Origin: Vulcanimicrobiota bacterium
GTDB taxonomy: Bacteria > Vulcanimicrobiota > Vulcanimicrobiia > Vulcanimicrobiales > Vulcanimicrobiaceae
DNA length: 42,662 nt
Assembly: GCA_027459645.1 (NCBI GenBank)
Contig: DAIDHQ010000026.1
Location: 1 to 42,662, forward strand
Reading direction: 5' to 3'
The position numbers and the translations under genes are program-made. Positions 32,158 to 40,788 of this stretch are shown in pieces (positions within the stretch are counted from its first letter, which is position 1; the number at the start of each line of letters is the position of its first letter). A model generated the notes under the pieces. That model worked only from the letters and a program-made list of their open reading frames with translations. It was not told the DNA's origin and did not search any database.

Positions 32158-32817
32158 TCACAGAAGCCTGAGAACGGTGCGGCTTTTGTCGACCAGCCAT
32201 GCCACGCGCTCCTCGAGCGGCCGGCTCGCGTCGCTCTCGAGCGTTACCGCCCGCGTGGCGGCGTTGCGAATCAGCAGCAGCGACAACGAGAGGCCGCCGA
32301 GTGCGGCCGCCTCCTCCTGCGCGTCGGGGCGCAGCACGCGCACGCCCGGCACCTCGACGTCCCCGTAGACGTACGCGTACGGCTCGCCCGTTTCGTCGTC
32401 TTCATGCAGGTCGAGCGCAACGTCAAATTTTCTGTCTCGATTGGACATGATGACGGCGCGCGCTTCCGGAGAACTGCCGCCGCGTCCGAAGGTTCGGTTG
32501 ATGTCGGTACCTTCCGCGCTAACGCGCGTGCCCGCGTCGTATCCGCTCGGATTCGTACACGGCCAGATGCGATAGGAACAGCGAGCATCGAACGCGCCGC
32601 GCTCGGCGAGTTCCAGCAACGCGACGACGCCCGCCGGCTCGTCGCCGTGAACACCCGCGCTCAGGTGAACGGCACGCCCGTACAGATCGCCGTACTCCAC
32701 GCAGAGCAGCGTCCGCGCGACGCCTTCGCACGCGACTTCCCGCACCGAAAACTCCCGCTCGCGGAGACGCTTCCATCGCTCGACGAGCTCGCGGTAGGTA
32801 GGTTTCACCTCGGCCAT
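32158..32817 (-). CDS. M14/AstE-like zinc peptidase or deacylase
   Basis: 219 residues, ATG 32817. Zinc-carboxypeptidase-fold motifs: HLSAGVHGDEPAGVVALLEL (HxxE), RIWPCTNPSGYDAGTR (substrate Arg/Asn region), GTDINRTFGRG and FDVALDLHEDDE (the third zinc ligand and acidic residues), with a terminal Glu in TLESDASRPLEERV. This is the succinylglutamate desuccinylase/aspartoacylase or D,L-carboxypeptidase branch. It is small for the family, and the substrate is not identifiable. It diverges from the LOG-like gene with 14 nt between start codons. Confidence 0.8.
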   Translation of the reverse strand: MAEVKPTYRELVERWKRLREREFSVREVACEGVARTLLCVEYGDLYGRAVHLSAGVHGDEPAGVVALLELAERGAFDARCSYRIWPCTNPSGYDAGTRVSAEGTDINRTFGRGGSSPEARAVIMSNRDRKFDVALDLHEDDETGEPYAYVYGDVEVPGVRVLRPDAQEEAAALGGLSLSLLLIRNAATRAVTLESDASRPLEERVAWLVDKSRTVLRLL

Positions 32818-32831
32818 AAACGTGGCGCTCC

Positions 32832-33449
32832 ATGAAGACGCAAATCGGCGTGATGGGCTCGGCCGGCGGGGCTATCACGGACGAGCAACTCGAACTTGCG
32901 CGCCGGTTGGGACGCCGCATCGCCGAGCGCGATGCGACGATCGTGACGGGAGCCTGTCCCGGCTTGCCCCACGCGGCCGTGATCGGCGCGACCGAGGCCG
33001 GAGGTGCAAGCCTCGGCGTCTCGCCGGCGCTTTCGCGCGAAGAACACGTCAACGTCTACGGATCGCCGCTGCAGCCGTACACGACCATGGTATTCACGGG
33101 CTCCGGCTTGATGGGCCGCGAGACGCACAACATCCATAGCTCGGATTTCGTCCTCTTCGTCGGCGGCCGAAGCGGAACGCTCGGCGAGTTCTGCATCGCG
33201 TACGACGAAGGCAAATTGATCGGCGTACTCACCGATTCCGGCGGTATCTCGAACGAATTCGTGCGCATTTCGCAGCTGGTTCACAAAGAGACGGGCTCGA
33301 TCATCGTCGCGGACTCGAACCCAGAAGCACTCGTGGATCGCTGCTTCGATCTCTATAGGAAGACGCCGGTACCATCGTCGATCGCATTCAACCGCACCGC
33401 GGAGTTTCCGCTTCGCAAACCGCTCGTAACGCAGGAGACCCGTGTCTGA
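32832..33449 (+). CDS. LOG-like (TIGR00725-type) protein
   Basis: 205 residues, ATG 32832. Rossmann-like fold with IGVMGSAGGAITDEQLELARRLGRRIAERDATIVTGACPGLPHAA and the loop FVGGRSGTLGEF, which stands in for the PGGxGTxxE motif of cytokinin-riboside phosphoribohydrolases (LOG). The family binds nucleotides; the TIGR00725 branch has no firmly assigned substrate. The stop lies 8 nt inside the next gene, so the two are translationally coupled. Confidence 0.8.
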   Translation: MKTQIGVMGSAGGAITDEQLELARRLGRRIAERDATIVTGACPGLPHAAVIGATEAGGASLGVSPALSREEHVNVYGSPLQPYTTMVFTGSGLMGRETHNIHSSDFVLFVGGRSGTLGEFCIAYDEGKLIGVLTDSGGISNEFVRISQLVHKETGSIIVADSNPEALVDRCFDLYRKTPVPSSIAFNRTAEFPLRKPLVTQETRV

Positions 33450-34800
33450 ATTAACGTTCGTCGGCGCTGCCGGCACCGTAACGGGCAGCAAGCATCTGCT
33501 CACCGTCGGCGGCAAGCACATCTTCGTCGACTGCGGCCTCTTTCAAGGCGTCGTCGACGTGCGCACCCTCAACGATGCGCCGCTTCCGGTGGAGGCATCC
33601 GACGTTTCTGCAATCATTATCACGCACGGCCATCTGGATCACGTGGGTTACCTTCCGAAGCTCGTGCGCGATGGATTCCGCGGACCGATCTACTGCACGC
33701 CGCCGACCCACGACGTCATGCAGATCGTGCTCGACGATTCCGCGCATCTGCAGCAGGAACTGCAAGAGCGCGGATACCAGCATCAGCGCCCCTACGCGCC
33801 GCCGATGTATTACGCACAGAAGGACGTCGACGACACGATGCCGCTGGTTAAGACGGTCCCGCTGCATCAGCGGTTCAACGTCGCGGGCGTACTGGAAGCG
33901 ACGTATTTCAATGCGGGTCACATCCTCGGCTCCGCCTTCGCGGCGCTGGAATTCGAAGGAAAGCGCGTGATTTTCTCGGGCGATCTGGGACGCTACGACC
34001 GGCCCCTGCTCTTCGATCCCGAACCGATCGGGGCCGCGGACGACATCGTCTGCGAATCGACGTACGGCAATCGGATCCACCCGCCGCAGCCGCTGGAAGA
34101 ACTGCATCAGGCGCTGACCGCCGGCCTCGCTCGAGGCGGTGCGATCGTCATTCCCGCCTTCGCAATCGAACGCACGCAGGATCTTTTGCTCGCCATCGGA
34201 TCGATCCAAGCGATCGATCCGGCGATCGCAAAACTTCCCGTGCATCTCGACAGCCCGATGGCCGAAAAGGTCGACGACCTCTTCTCGCGTTTCCCCGACG
34301 CGCACAAACCGATTCCGAACGACTCTCCCACCCACCCGTTCGGCGTGCGCAACCTGCAGATCCACGTGACGACCGAAGAGTCGAAGCAGCTCAACCACGT
34401 AAAGGGTCCGCACGTGATTCTCTCTGCGAGCGGCATGGCGTCGGGCGGTCGCATCTTGCATCATCTCTACAATCATTTGAGCGATCCGAAGGCCACGGTG
34501 ATTTTTCCAGGCTATCAAAGCGCTGGAACGCTTGGCTTCATTCTGACGCACGGCGCACGGGCGATCCATCTCTACGGCGATCCACTGCCGATCTACGCGG
34601 CGATCGTGCATCTTTCAGGCTTCAGTGCGCATGCCGATCAAAATGAATTGAAACGCTGGCTCGAAACCTGCACGACGAAACCGCATCTCTACGCGGTCCA
34701 CGGCGAAGCCGAATCGGCCGCGGCGCTGGCGCCCGTCGCGCACTCGGCGCTTGGCTGGCAAGCAGAGATCGCACGGCGAGGAACCTCGATCACGCTATGA
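33442..34800 (+). CDS. MBL/beta-CASP ribonuclease-like protein
   Basis: 452 residues from GTG 33442. It opens SELTFVGAAGTVTGSKHLL, the hallmark of beta-CASP RNA-processing exonucleases (YsnF/RNase J-like 'mRNA 3'-end processing factor' type). Metal motif HGHLDHVGYLP, then HILGSAFAALEF, FSGDLGRYDRPLL, ESTYGNR, beta-CASP insert VIPAFAIERTQDLLLAI and LSASGMASGGRILHHL, and C-terminal LSGFSAHADQNEL and HGE. It probably acts as an endo- or exonuclease on RNA. It lies between the LOG-like gene and the threonine aldolase gene (ATGA overlap). Confidence 0.9.
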   Translation: MSELTFVGAAGTVTGSKHLLTVGGKHIFVDCGLFQGVVDVRTLNDAPLPVEASDVSAIIITHGHLDHVGYLPKLVRDGFRGPIYCTPPTHDVMQIVLDDSAHLQQELQERGYQHQRPYAPPMYYAQKDVDDTMPLVKTVPLHQRFNVAGVLEATYFNAGHILGSAFAALEFEGKRVIFSGDLGRYDRPLLFDPEPIGAADDIVCESTYGNRIHPPQPLEELHQALTAGLARGGAIVIPAFAIERTQDLLLAIGSIQAIDPAIAKLPVHLDSPMAEKVDDLFSRFPDAHKPIPNDSPTHPFGVRNLQIHVTTEESKQLNHVKGPHVILSASGMASGGRILHHLYNHLSDPKATVIFPGYQSAGTLGFILTHGARAIHLYGDPLPIYAAIVHLSGFSAHADQNELKRWLETCTTKPHLYAVHGEAESAAALAPVAHSALGWQAEIARRGTSITL

Positions 34801-35831
34801 CGCGCAGTTTTGCAAGCGACAACAACGCGCCGGTCGCGCCGGAAATCATGGCGGCGATCGCCGCCGCCAACGAAGGTGACGCCGTCGGCTACGGCCATGA
34901 CGCGTGGACCGAACGCGCGATCGCGAAGTTCCGCGAGCACTTCGGCGAGGATACGGCCGTCTATTTCACCTTCAACGGAACTGGCGCAAACGTCACGGCG
35001 CTCAGTTGCCTGGTCAAGCCGTGGGAGGCCGTACTCGCCCCCGCGACCGCGCATTTGCAGACCGACGAATGCGGTGCGTTCGAGCGCTTTACGGGTTCAA
35101 AGGTCATTCCGGTCGCGACCCGCGACGGAAAATTGCGTATCGCGGATGTAGAGCCGTATCTGCACGGCGGCCACGACGAACACTTCCCGCAGCCGCGCGT
35201 CGTCACCATTTCCCAAAGCACCGAATACGGGGACGTATACCACCCGGACGAACTGCGCGCGCTCTGCGACTTCGCTCACGAACGCGGCTTGTACGTCCAC
35301 GTCGACGGCGCCCGCATTTCGAACGCCGCCGCCGCCCTGGGCACGACGCCGCGCGCGATCACCAAAGATCTCGGCGTCGACGTGCTCACCTTCGGCGGGA
35401 CGAAGAACGGCCTCATGCTGGGCGAAGCCGTCTGCTTCTTCAACCCCGAACTCGCGCGCGTGCCGATGCCGTTCGCGCGCAAGCAAGGAATGCAACTCGC
35501 GTCGAAGATGCGTTTCATCGCGGCCCAGTTCGAAGCGCTGCTTACCGGCGCGCGGTGGTTGAAGTATGCCTCGCATGCAAACGCCATGGCGCAACGCCTG
35601 TTGGCAGGCGTGAAAGAGCTGCCTGGAATAACGATCACGCGTCCGGTGCGTGCCAATGCGATCTTTGCGAAGATGGAACGCGGCGCGATCGAGCGCGCGC
35701 AGCGCCGCTTCTTCTTCTACATCTTCGACGAGTCGCTGCCGGAAGTTCGCTGGATGACGCATTGGGCGACGACCGAACGCGAGATTGACGCCTTCGTGGA
35801 AGCGATTTGGGAAGCAAGCAGCGCAAGCTAA
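34797..35831 (+). CDS. Low-specificity threonine aldolase
   Basis: 344 residues, ATG 34797. PLP fold type I: FASDNNAPVAPEIMAAIAAANEGDAVGYGHD, TFNGTGANVTALS, THLQTDECGA-type segment (AHLQTDECGAFE), VTISQSTEYGDVY, YVHVDGARISNAAAAL and the PLP Lys in LTFGGTKNGLM. It cleaves threonine or allo-threonine to glycine and acetaldehyde, also acting on other beta-hydroxy amino acids. The released glycine could supply ThiO or one-carbon metabolism. It overlaps the upstream gene by 4 nt. The gene symbol ltaE is the usual one but is not needed for the call. Confidence 0.92.
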   Translation: MTRSFASDNNAPVAPEIMAAIAAANEGDAVGYGHDAWTERAIAKFREHFGEDTAVYFTFNGTGANVTALSCLVKPWEAVLAPATAHLQTDECGAFERFTGSKVIPVATRDGKLRIADVEPYLHGGHDEHFPQPRVVTISQSTEYGDVYHPDELRALCDFAHERGLYVHVDGARISNAAAALGTTPRAITKDLGVDVLTFGGTKNGLMLGEAVCFFNPELARVPMPFARKQGMQLASKMRFIAAQFEALLTGARWLKYASHANAMAQRLLAGVKELPGITITRPVRANAIFAKMERGAIERAQRRFFFYIFDESLPEVRWMTHWATTEREIDAFVEAIWEASSAS

Positions 35832-35838
35832 TTTTCCG

Positions 35839-35867
35839 CGCGTTATCAGCAAACTCTCTGATACGCG
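35839..35867. other. Strong hairpin after threonine aldolase
   Basis: CGCGTTATCAG (35839-35849) pairs with CTGATACGCG (35858-35867), one T bulged, with an 8-nt loop. No T-run follows. It lies 8 nt after the aldolase stop and 42 nt before the lipoprotein ATG, so it may be a processing site, a weak terminator or an mRNA leader structure. Confidence 0.45.
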
Positions 35868-35908
35868 AACGGCGGCAATGTTTGAAACACGCGACGCGTT
35901 ATTCCAAC

Positions 35909-36400
35909 ATGTCTATATCACTTCGCCTCGCTCTCGCGGCGAGCGTACTACTGGCGGTAACGGCGTGTGGAGGAGGCGGAGGCCTCGGCTCGATCAATCC
36001 AAATCCGAATCCGAACCCCGGTTCCGGATATCTTCCGCAGTGTAACATCGGCGCGAGCGTAACGATCTCGAACCCGCAACCGGGTTCCTACGGCGTCCCC
36101 GCCAACATCGGCTCGATCGAAATCGTGACGAATGGCAACAGCAACGCCATCTCGGCAAACCCGAGCGCCTGGACGCTCGCTCTGGCGACCGGCTACGGCA
36201 ACCCGTTGACGCTCGGCGGAAATCTGAACGTCACATCGGATCCGAACGGATATCATCCCTATCCGTCGGATTTTTACTACAACCAATCGGTTTCCGGACT
36301 TCAATCCGGGCAGCAGTACACGGTGTACGTCGAGCCGACCGGCTACGCGCAGAACGGCTACGGCAGCTGCGCGACGGCAATCGGCAATTTCAGCACCTAG
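35909..36400 (+). CDS. Lipoprotein, unknown function
   Basis: 163 residues, ATG 35909. Lipoprotein signal peptide with lipobox AVTAC (Cys20) followed by a Gly run, an Asn-Pro repeat linker (NPNPNPNPG) and a mature domain rich in Asn, Gly, Tyr and Ser, which looks like a beta-sandwich (Ig-like) exported domain. Two Cys residues (YLPQCNIGA and GSCATAI) may form a disulfide. No family is recognised. The stop codon overlaps the end of convergent senB by 4 nt. Confidence 0.7.
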   Translation: MSISLRLALAASVLLAVTACGGGGGLGSINPNPNPNPGSGYLPQCNIGASVTISNPQPGSYGVPANIGSIEIVTNGNSNAISANPSAWTLALATGYGNPLTLGGNLNVTSDPNGYHPYPSDFYYNQSVSGLQSGQQYTVYVEPTGYAQNGYGSCATAIGNFST

Positions 36401-37371
36401 TCGCGACGCATGACGCGCGAGACAACGGCAAGCAACGACCGTTGCTCGCGCGCCGGCGCAACCAGGGGCCGGAGGCGTTTGACGCGAGCGCTCAACGCGC
36501 GTAGAAACGCCGGCTCCTGCGCGCAGCGGCGCATCAATGCTGCGCACGCGCGCGTGTCCCCCACCGGATAATATGCCGGGTAGTCGGGACCGAGAATTCC
36601 GACGTTGCCAGAGATGCGCGACGCGATGACGGGCGTACCGGCCGCAATTGCTTCGCAGAGAACGTTCGCGCCGCCCTCCATCTTCGAACTCAAGACGAGC
36701 GCGCTGCTGGAAGCCAGGACGGCGAGCGCTCGCGCGTGTGAAACGTCGCCAAGATACCGGTACCGCGCATCGCGCCGCACGATCGCTTCCGCCGCACGCA
36801 GGTAACGTTCGTCGAGAGCGGCCCCCGCTTGCACGACGCCCGCGTCGAGCGCGCGCGGCACGTATCGCAGCGCGTACGCCGCACGCAACGGATCCTTTTC
36901 GGAGCGAAGGTGACCCAGCACGCAAAACCGTGCCGAATCGGCAGGTGGATGCCACAGTCGGGTCACGCGGGCGGACTGCACGATCGGCGTAATTTTCGCG
37001 CGAAGCCGCTGCGGAACGCGCGTCGCCGCGTCGGGCTGAAGCGTGATAATGCCGGAAGCCAGTTCCAACGCCCGCTCGGCGCGTTTTGAACGCGCGAGGT
37101 CGCGATACACATCGGTTCCCGTGAGCACCACCACCACCGGACGTTCCGGATACGTCTGCGCGAAACGAAAGACCGATTCGGCGCTCTTGCGCGCGTGCAG
37201 CGCGATCAGAACGTCGGCGGACTCGCCGTTCCACCCCGAATACACGCGCACGCGATGACCGGCCGCGCGAAGCAACGACGCATAGCGTTGCGCCGTGTGC
37301 AGGTTGCCGGTACGGCGGGTCGCCGCCGTGGGCGATACGATGGCGATGTGTAAGCTGCGATGCGTCGACAC
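36397..37371 (-). CDS. senB: Selenosugar synthase SenB-like glycosyltransferase
   Basis: 324 residues from GTG 37371. GT-B fold (GT4-like) with features of the selenoneine-locus family: LHIAIVSPTAATRRTGNLHTAQRYAS, ADVLIALHARKSAESV, VVVLTGTDVYRDLARS, GHLRSEKDPLRAAYALR, the donor site SSKMEGGANVLCEAI and ASRISGNVGILGPDYPAYYPVGD. SenB (family knowledge from the described senABC locus) uses selenophosphate and UDP-GlcNAc to make a 1-seleno-sugar for SenA. It is divergent from senA across 40 nt, and selD follows senA. The combination makes the assignment strong, though the function itself is inferred. Confidence 0.88.
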   Translation of the reverse strand: MSTHRSLHIAIVSPTAATRRTGNLHTAQRYASLLRAAGHRVRVYSGWNGESADVLIALHARKSAESVFRFAQTYPERPVVVVLTGTDVYRDLARSKRAERALELASGIITLQPDAATRVPQRLRAKITPIVQSARVTRLWHPPADSARFCVLGHLRSEKDPLRAAYALRYVPRALDAGVVQAGAALDERYLRAAEAIVRRDARYRYLGDVSHARALAVLASSSALVLSSKMEGGANVLCEAIAAGTPVIASRISGNVGILGPDYPAYYPVGDTRACAALMRRCAQEPAFLRALSARVKRLRPLVAPAREQRSLLAVVSRVMRRD

Positions 37372-37411
37372 AAGGCCCGCGTTTCGTTGCGTAGAACAAC
37401 GCTGCCTTGAT

Positions 37412-38662
37412 GTGAGCGATTTGGATTTACGCCGATCCCTGCGCGACGCGCGAGAGCGGACCCTCGGGTACGTCGGCGACCTGCGCGACGAGCAGTTGCA
37501 CGTGCCGCTCGTTGCGACGGTCAACCCGATGTTGTGGGAACTCGGCCACGTCGCATATTTCGCCGAGTTCTGGACGCTGCGCAAGCTGAGCGGTGCGGCG
37601 CCGATTCGTGCTGACGGCGACTCGCTCTACGACTCGGCCCGCATCGCGCACGACGACCGCTGGTCGCTGCCGCTTCCCGACCGGCGCGGGACGCTCGCCT
37701 ATCTCGAGGAGCAACTTACGCGAACGCTGTCAGGGCTCTCGGACGATCCCCCGGCTGCGGCGCGCTACCTCTATCGCCTGGCGTTGCATCACGAAGACAT
37801 GCACGGCGAAGCGATCGTCTATACGCGACAAGGCTTTTCCTATCCGCACCCGCTCCGTCTCGCGCTCGACGAACGCCCGCGCGGTACGCGCAGCGGCGAG
37901 CGCATCGCGATTCCGGCCGGAATCTATCGAATCGGCGCGCGCCCGAGCGACGCGTTCGTGTTCGACAACGAGAAGTGGGAACACGAGGTGCGCGTTGAAG
38001 CGTTTACAATTGCCCGCGAGCAGGTGACGAACGACGAATACGTTGCTTTCGTGGAATCGGGCGGATACGACGATGCATCGTTGTGGAGCGACGAGGGCCG
38101 AGCGTGGCTCGCCCAAGAACGCCCACAACACCCGCTGTATTGGCGCCGCGGCTCCGATGGATGGGAGCGGCGCTCCTTCGACCGTTGGATCGCCGTTGCC
38201 CCGAACGAACCCGTCGTCAACGTAAATTATTTCGAGGCGCAAGCCTATTGCCGATTTGCCGGCAAGCGCTTGCCGACGGAAGCGGAGTGGGAAGTCGCCG
38301 CGACCGGCGGCACGCATCGCGACTATCCGTGGGGTGACGAAACGCCGACGCCGCTGCATGCGAATCTCGACGGCTGGTACGGCGAAGTCACCGAAGTCGG
38401 CGCGTTTCCCGACGGCGAAAGCCCGTTCGGCCTGCGCGACATGCTCGGCAACGTGTGGGAATGGACCTCGACGCCGTTCGGGCCCTACCCCGGTTTCGCT
38501 CCCGATCCCTATCGGGAGTATTCGGAACCATGGTTCGGCGATCATCAGGTGCTGCGCGGAGGCGCCTGGTCGACCCGTGCCCGCATGGTCACCACGCGTT
38601 GGAGAAATTTCTACCGGCCGCAACGGCGCGACATCTTGACGGGGTTTCGGACCTGTGACTAG
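37412..38662 (+). CDS. senA: Selenoneine synthase SenA-like (EgtB-type)
   Basis: 416 residues from GTG 37412; upstream in-frame ATGs would run into divergent senB. The DinB domain at the N-terminus holds the iron ligands: His46 in LWELGHVAYFAEFW and the His127-x3-His131-x-Glu133 motif in HHEDMHGEAIVYTRQ. The C-terminal half is an FGE-sulfatase domain: IPAGIYRIGA, FTIAREQVTNDEYVAFVE, VVNVNYFEAQAYCRFAGKRLPTEAEWE, FGLRDMLGNVWEWT and VLRGGAWSTR. EgtB-like enzymes join a thiol or selenol to the histidine betaine hercynine. Placement between senB and selD indicates SenA, which uses a selenosugar, rather than EgtB. No EgtD (hercynine synthase) is present here. It overlaps selD by 8 nt. Confidence 0.9.
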   Translation: MSDLDLRRSLRDARERTLGYVGDLRDEQLHVPLVATVNPMLWELGHVAYFAEFWTLRKLSGAAPIRADGDSLYDSARIAHDDRWSLPLPDRRGTLAYLEEQLTRTLSGLSDDPPAAARYLYRLALHHEDMHGEAIVYTRQGFSYPHPLRLALDERPRGTRSGERIAIPAGIYRIGARPSDAFVFDNEKWEHEVRVEAFTIAREQVTNDEYVAFVESGGYDDASLWSDEGRAWLAQERPQHPLYWRRGSDGWERRSFDRWIAVAPNEPVVNVNYFEAQAYCRFAGKRLPTEAEWEVAATGGTHRDYPWGDETPTPLHANLDGWYGEVTEVGAFPDGESPFGLRDMLGNVWEWTSTPFGPYPGFAPDPYREYSEPWFGDHQVLRGGAWSTRARMVTTRWRNFYRPQRRDILTGFRTCD

Positions 38663-39710
38663 AGACGATCTTCACCGGCTAACGCACCTTTCGTCTTGCG
38701 CCGGTTGAGCGGCCAAGATGGACGCAGGCGTCCTCGCGCAAGTCTTGCGCGGGCTTCCCCCAATAGATGATCCCAACGTCCTAGTCGGCACGTCGACGGC
38801 CGACGACGCGGGCGTTTACAAGCTTCGCGACGATCTGGCGCTCGTGCTGACCGTCGACTTTTTTACGCCCATCGTCGACGACCCGTATACCTTCGGCGCG
38901 ATTGCCGCGGCGAATTCGCTCTCCGACGTCTATGCGATGGGCGGCCGGCCGATCGCCGCGCTTGCGGTCGCGGCGTTCCCCGAAGAGATGGATCCGCAGA
39001 CCATCGGCGCGGTGCTGCGCGGAGGCGCCGACAAGGCGCGCGAAGCGGGCATCAACATCATCGGCGGCCACACGATCAAAGACGACGAACCCAAATACGG
39101 CCTTTCCGTGACCGGCGTCGTCGATCCGAATGCCGTGCTGCGAAACTCGACGGCGCAGCCCGGTGACGTTCTGCTGCTCACCAAGCCGCTCGGAACCGGC
39201 ATTCTTACGACGGCGCGCCGCAGCGACCGCATCGGCGACGACGCGATGATCGATGCGATTGCATCGATGACCACGCTCAATCGCGGTGCGGCCGAAGCGC
39301 TCGAAGGTTGCACGGTTCACGCTGCGACCGACGTCACGGGGTTTGGTTTGCTCGGGCACTTGCGCGAAATGGTTTCCGGCGCGGGAGCCGGCGCGGAAAT
39401 CCACGCGGCGCAGGTGCCGATTTTCAATCGCGCGCTCGAACTCGCACGCGACGGCGTCGCTCCCGGCGGCACCAAAACCAATCTGCGCAACGCCCTCGCC
39501 GACGGCGCCCGCTTTGACGACGGCGTCGATGAGGCGATGCGCCTGCTGCTTGCCGACGCGCAGACCTCCGGCGGATTGCTCGTTGCAATCGCCGCCGCCG
39601 ACGCGGATCGCTATATAACGCAAGCCGCCGCCCGCGGTGTGCGAGCGGCGGCCATTGGCACCATTACGAACGAACCGGGGATCAGAATCCGGGAATCATC
39701 GACACGATAA
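38655..39710 (+). CDS. selD: Selenide, water dikinase SelD, selenoprotein (in-frame TGA)
   Basis: GTG start at 38655, inside the end of senA. The first codons read LTHLSSCAG, then TGA at 38706-38708, then AAKMDAGVLAQVL; the rest is SelD (TADDAGVYKL, VDFFTPIVDDPYTFGAIAAANSLSDVYAMGG, GGHTIKDDEPKYGLSVTG, TDVTGFGLLGHL, SGGLL). In E. coli SelD the catalytic Cys17 and Lys20 sit in AGCGCK; here AG-TGA-AAK aligns the stop with that Cys and Lys21 with Lys20, so residue 18 is selenocysteine, giving 351 residues. SelD makes selenophosphate from selenide and ATP for Sec-tRNA and, in sen loci, for SenB. A conventional call from ATG 38718 would lose the active site. Confidence 0.93.
38720..38751 (+). promoter_or_regulatory. 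Candidate SECIS element of selD
   Basis: Beginning 11 nt after the UGA, GGACG (38720-38724) pairs with CGTCC (38729-38733) around the loop CAGG. Directly after it, CGCGCAA (38735-38741) pairs perfectly with TTGCGCG (38745-38751) around GTC. A short hairpin with G in the apical loop at this distance is what bacterial SelB recognises. It is inside the coding sequence, as usual for bacteria. I judged it by eye; folding energy was not computed. Confidence 0.6.
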
Positions 39711-40761
39711 GTCCCGCTACGAGCCCGGCGAGGATCACCGCGCCGAAGGCCAGCGCGAGCACCCGCTTTTTGAAGGCGCTGCGCACGATGAAGAGCGTCG
39801 GAAGGCTGATCGCCGGTAAGGTGACTAGCAACGTTGCCGCCGGTCCGGCACCGAGGCCGAAGGACATCAACGTTTGCACGATCGGCACTTCGCCTGCCGT
39901 CGGAATGACGAAGAGCGTGCCGATTACGGCCAGCGCAACAAGCACGAGCACGCCGCCGCCCGCAAGGGTGAGCCCGGGGTGGAAGAGCCACGCGCGTGCC
40001 GCGCCGAGCAGCAGTACGATCACGAAATACCCCGGCACGATCGTGTAGAACTCCCACCACAGCAGCTTCAGCCAATCGACGAGCATGGCCATGCCGCCCT
40101 TGCTCGGATCTTCGATCGGCGCGTCTTCCACGTCGACGTCGACGCGATCGGTGACGAGACGATTTGCGAGCGTCGCTGCGCCCAAAACGAGCGCAAGACC
40201 GACGATGAGCCGCACGAGCATGAATCGCCATCCGAGCACGCCTGTAATAAAGATGAGAACCGCGGGATTAAGAACCGGATTACCGAGCAGAAACGCCAGG
40301 GCCGCGCCCGTCGATGCACTCTGCTTTCGAAGGCCCACTGCCAGTGGACCGGTGCAGCATGTTCACATCATGCCGCCGAGCGATAGCGTTCCCGCTATGG
40401 CTACGGATCGGAAATCCTTACTCGAAAAGATGCGGTGAATCCAGCGGCGCGGCACCAAAACCTGAATGCTGGCGCCGGCGATGAGCGCAAGTGCAAGCGC
40501 CTGCCAAATCAGCGCGTAGTAGGTGAGCGCATACTGCCATGCTGCTGCAAGCCCGGCAGCGGGCGGCGTCGCGCTCTTGCCGCTCACGATCGATGCACCG
40601 ATCGAATGATGCGAGAGGGCGATGAAGCTTTTCTGGTAGTACGGCAGCCATTTGACGTAGAGCAATCCGGCGGCGAGCGTGATCAAGAAGATCGCAGTTC
40701 CCGCGATCAAGCGGGATCGATCGACGCGCTGACGGCCCATGGTTGAAGCTTGGGTCGACAT
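39682..40761 (-). CDS. ArsP/YraQ-like permease, selenoprotein (in-frame TGA)
   Basis: From ATG 40761 the frame runs 132 codons to LSLGGMM, then TGA at 40363-40365, then TCCTGPLAVGLRKQ and on to a stop at 39682: 359 residues. Both halves belong to one permease of the DUF318/ArsP (YraQ) type: SASTGAALAFLLGNPVLNPAVL is the family's conserved 'GA...AFLLxxPxxNP' segment, and the residues just before it form the Cys-rich (C)TCC-P motif. The TGA sits where this Cys cluster begins, giving U-T-C-C (Sec133). About eight transmembrane helices are visible. Known ArsP proteins export organoarsenicals. It lies convergent with selD (29-nt overlap) and 27 nt after an FAD oxidoreductase gene. Selenium or metalloid transport is a reasonable but unproven guess. 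Confidence 0.82.
40332..40350 (-). promoter_or_regulatory. Candidate SECIS hairpin of the permease
   Basis: Starting 12 nt after the UGA on the minus strand, GGTCCACT pairs with AGTGGGCC (seven Watson-Crick pairs and one T-G wobble) around the three-base loop GGC. Distance, size and G residues in the loop match bacterial SECIS hairpins. It is part of the coding sequence (GPLAVG). This is strong independent support for decoding the TGA as selenocysteine. Confidence 0.7.
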
Positions 40762-40788
40762 CCTTCCCCTTTCAGGCTGAACGACGGC

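Noticed and set aside
37343-37411. ATG start for senA upstream of GTG 37412
   Set aside because: It would overlap the divergent senB start and adds a Cys/Arg-rich segment with no homology to the family's N-terminus.
40338-40366. Two separate permease genes or a nonsense-mutated permease
   Set aside because: The frame is unbroken except for TGA at a Cys motif, the overlap is seamless and a SECIS-like hairpin follows.
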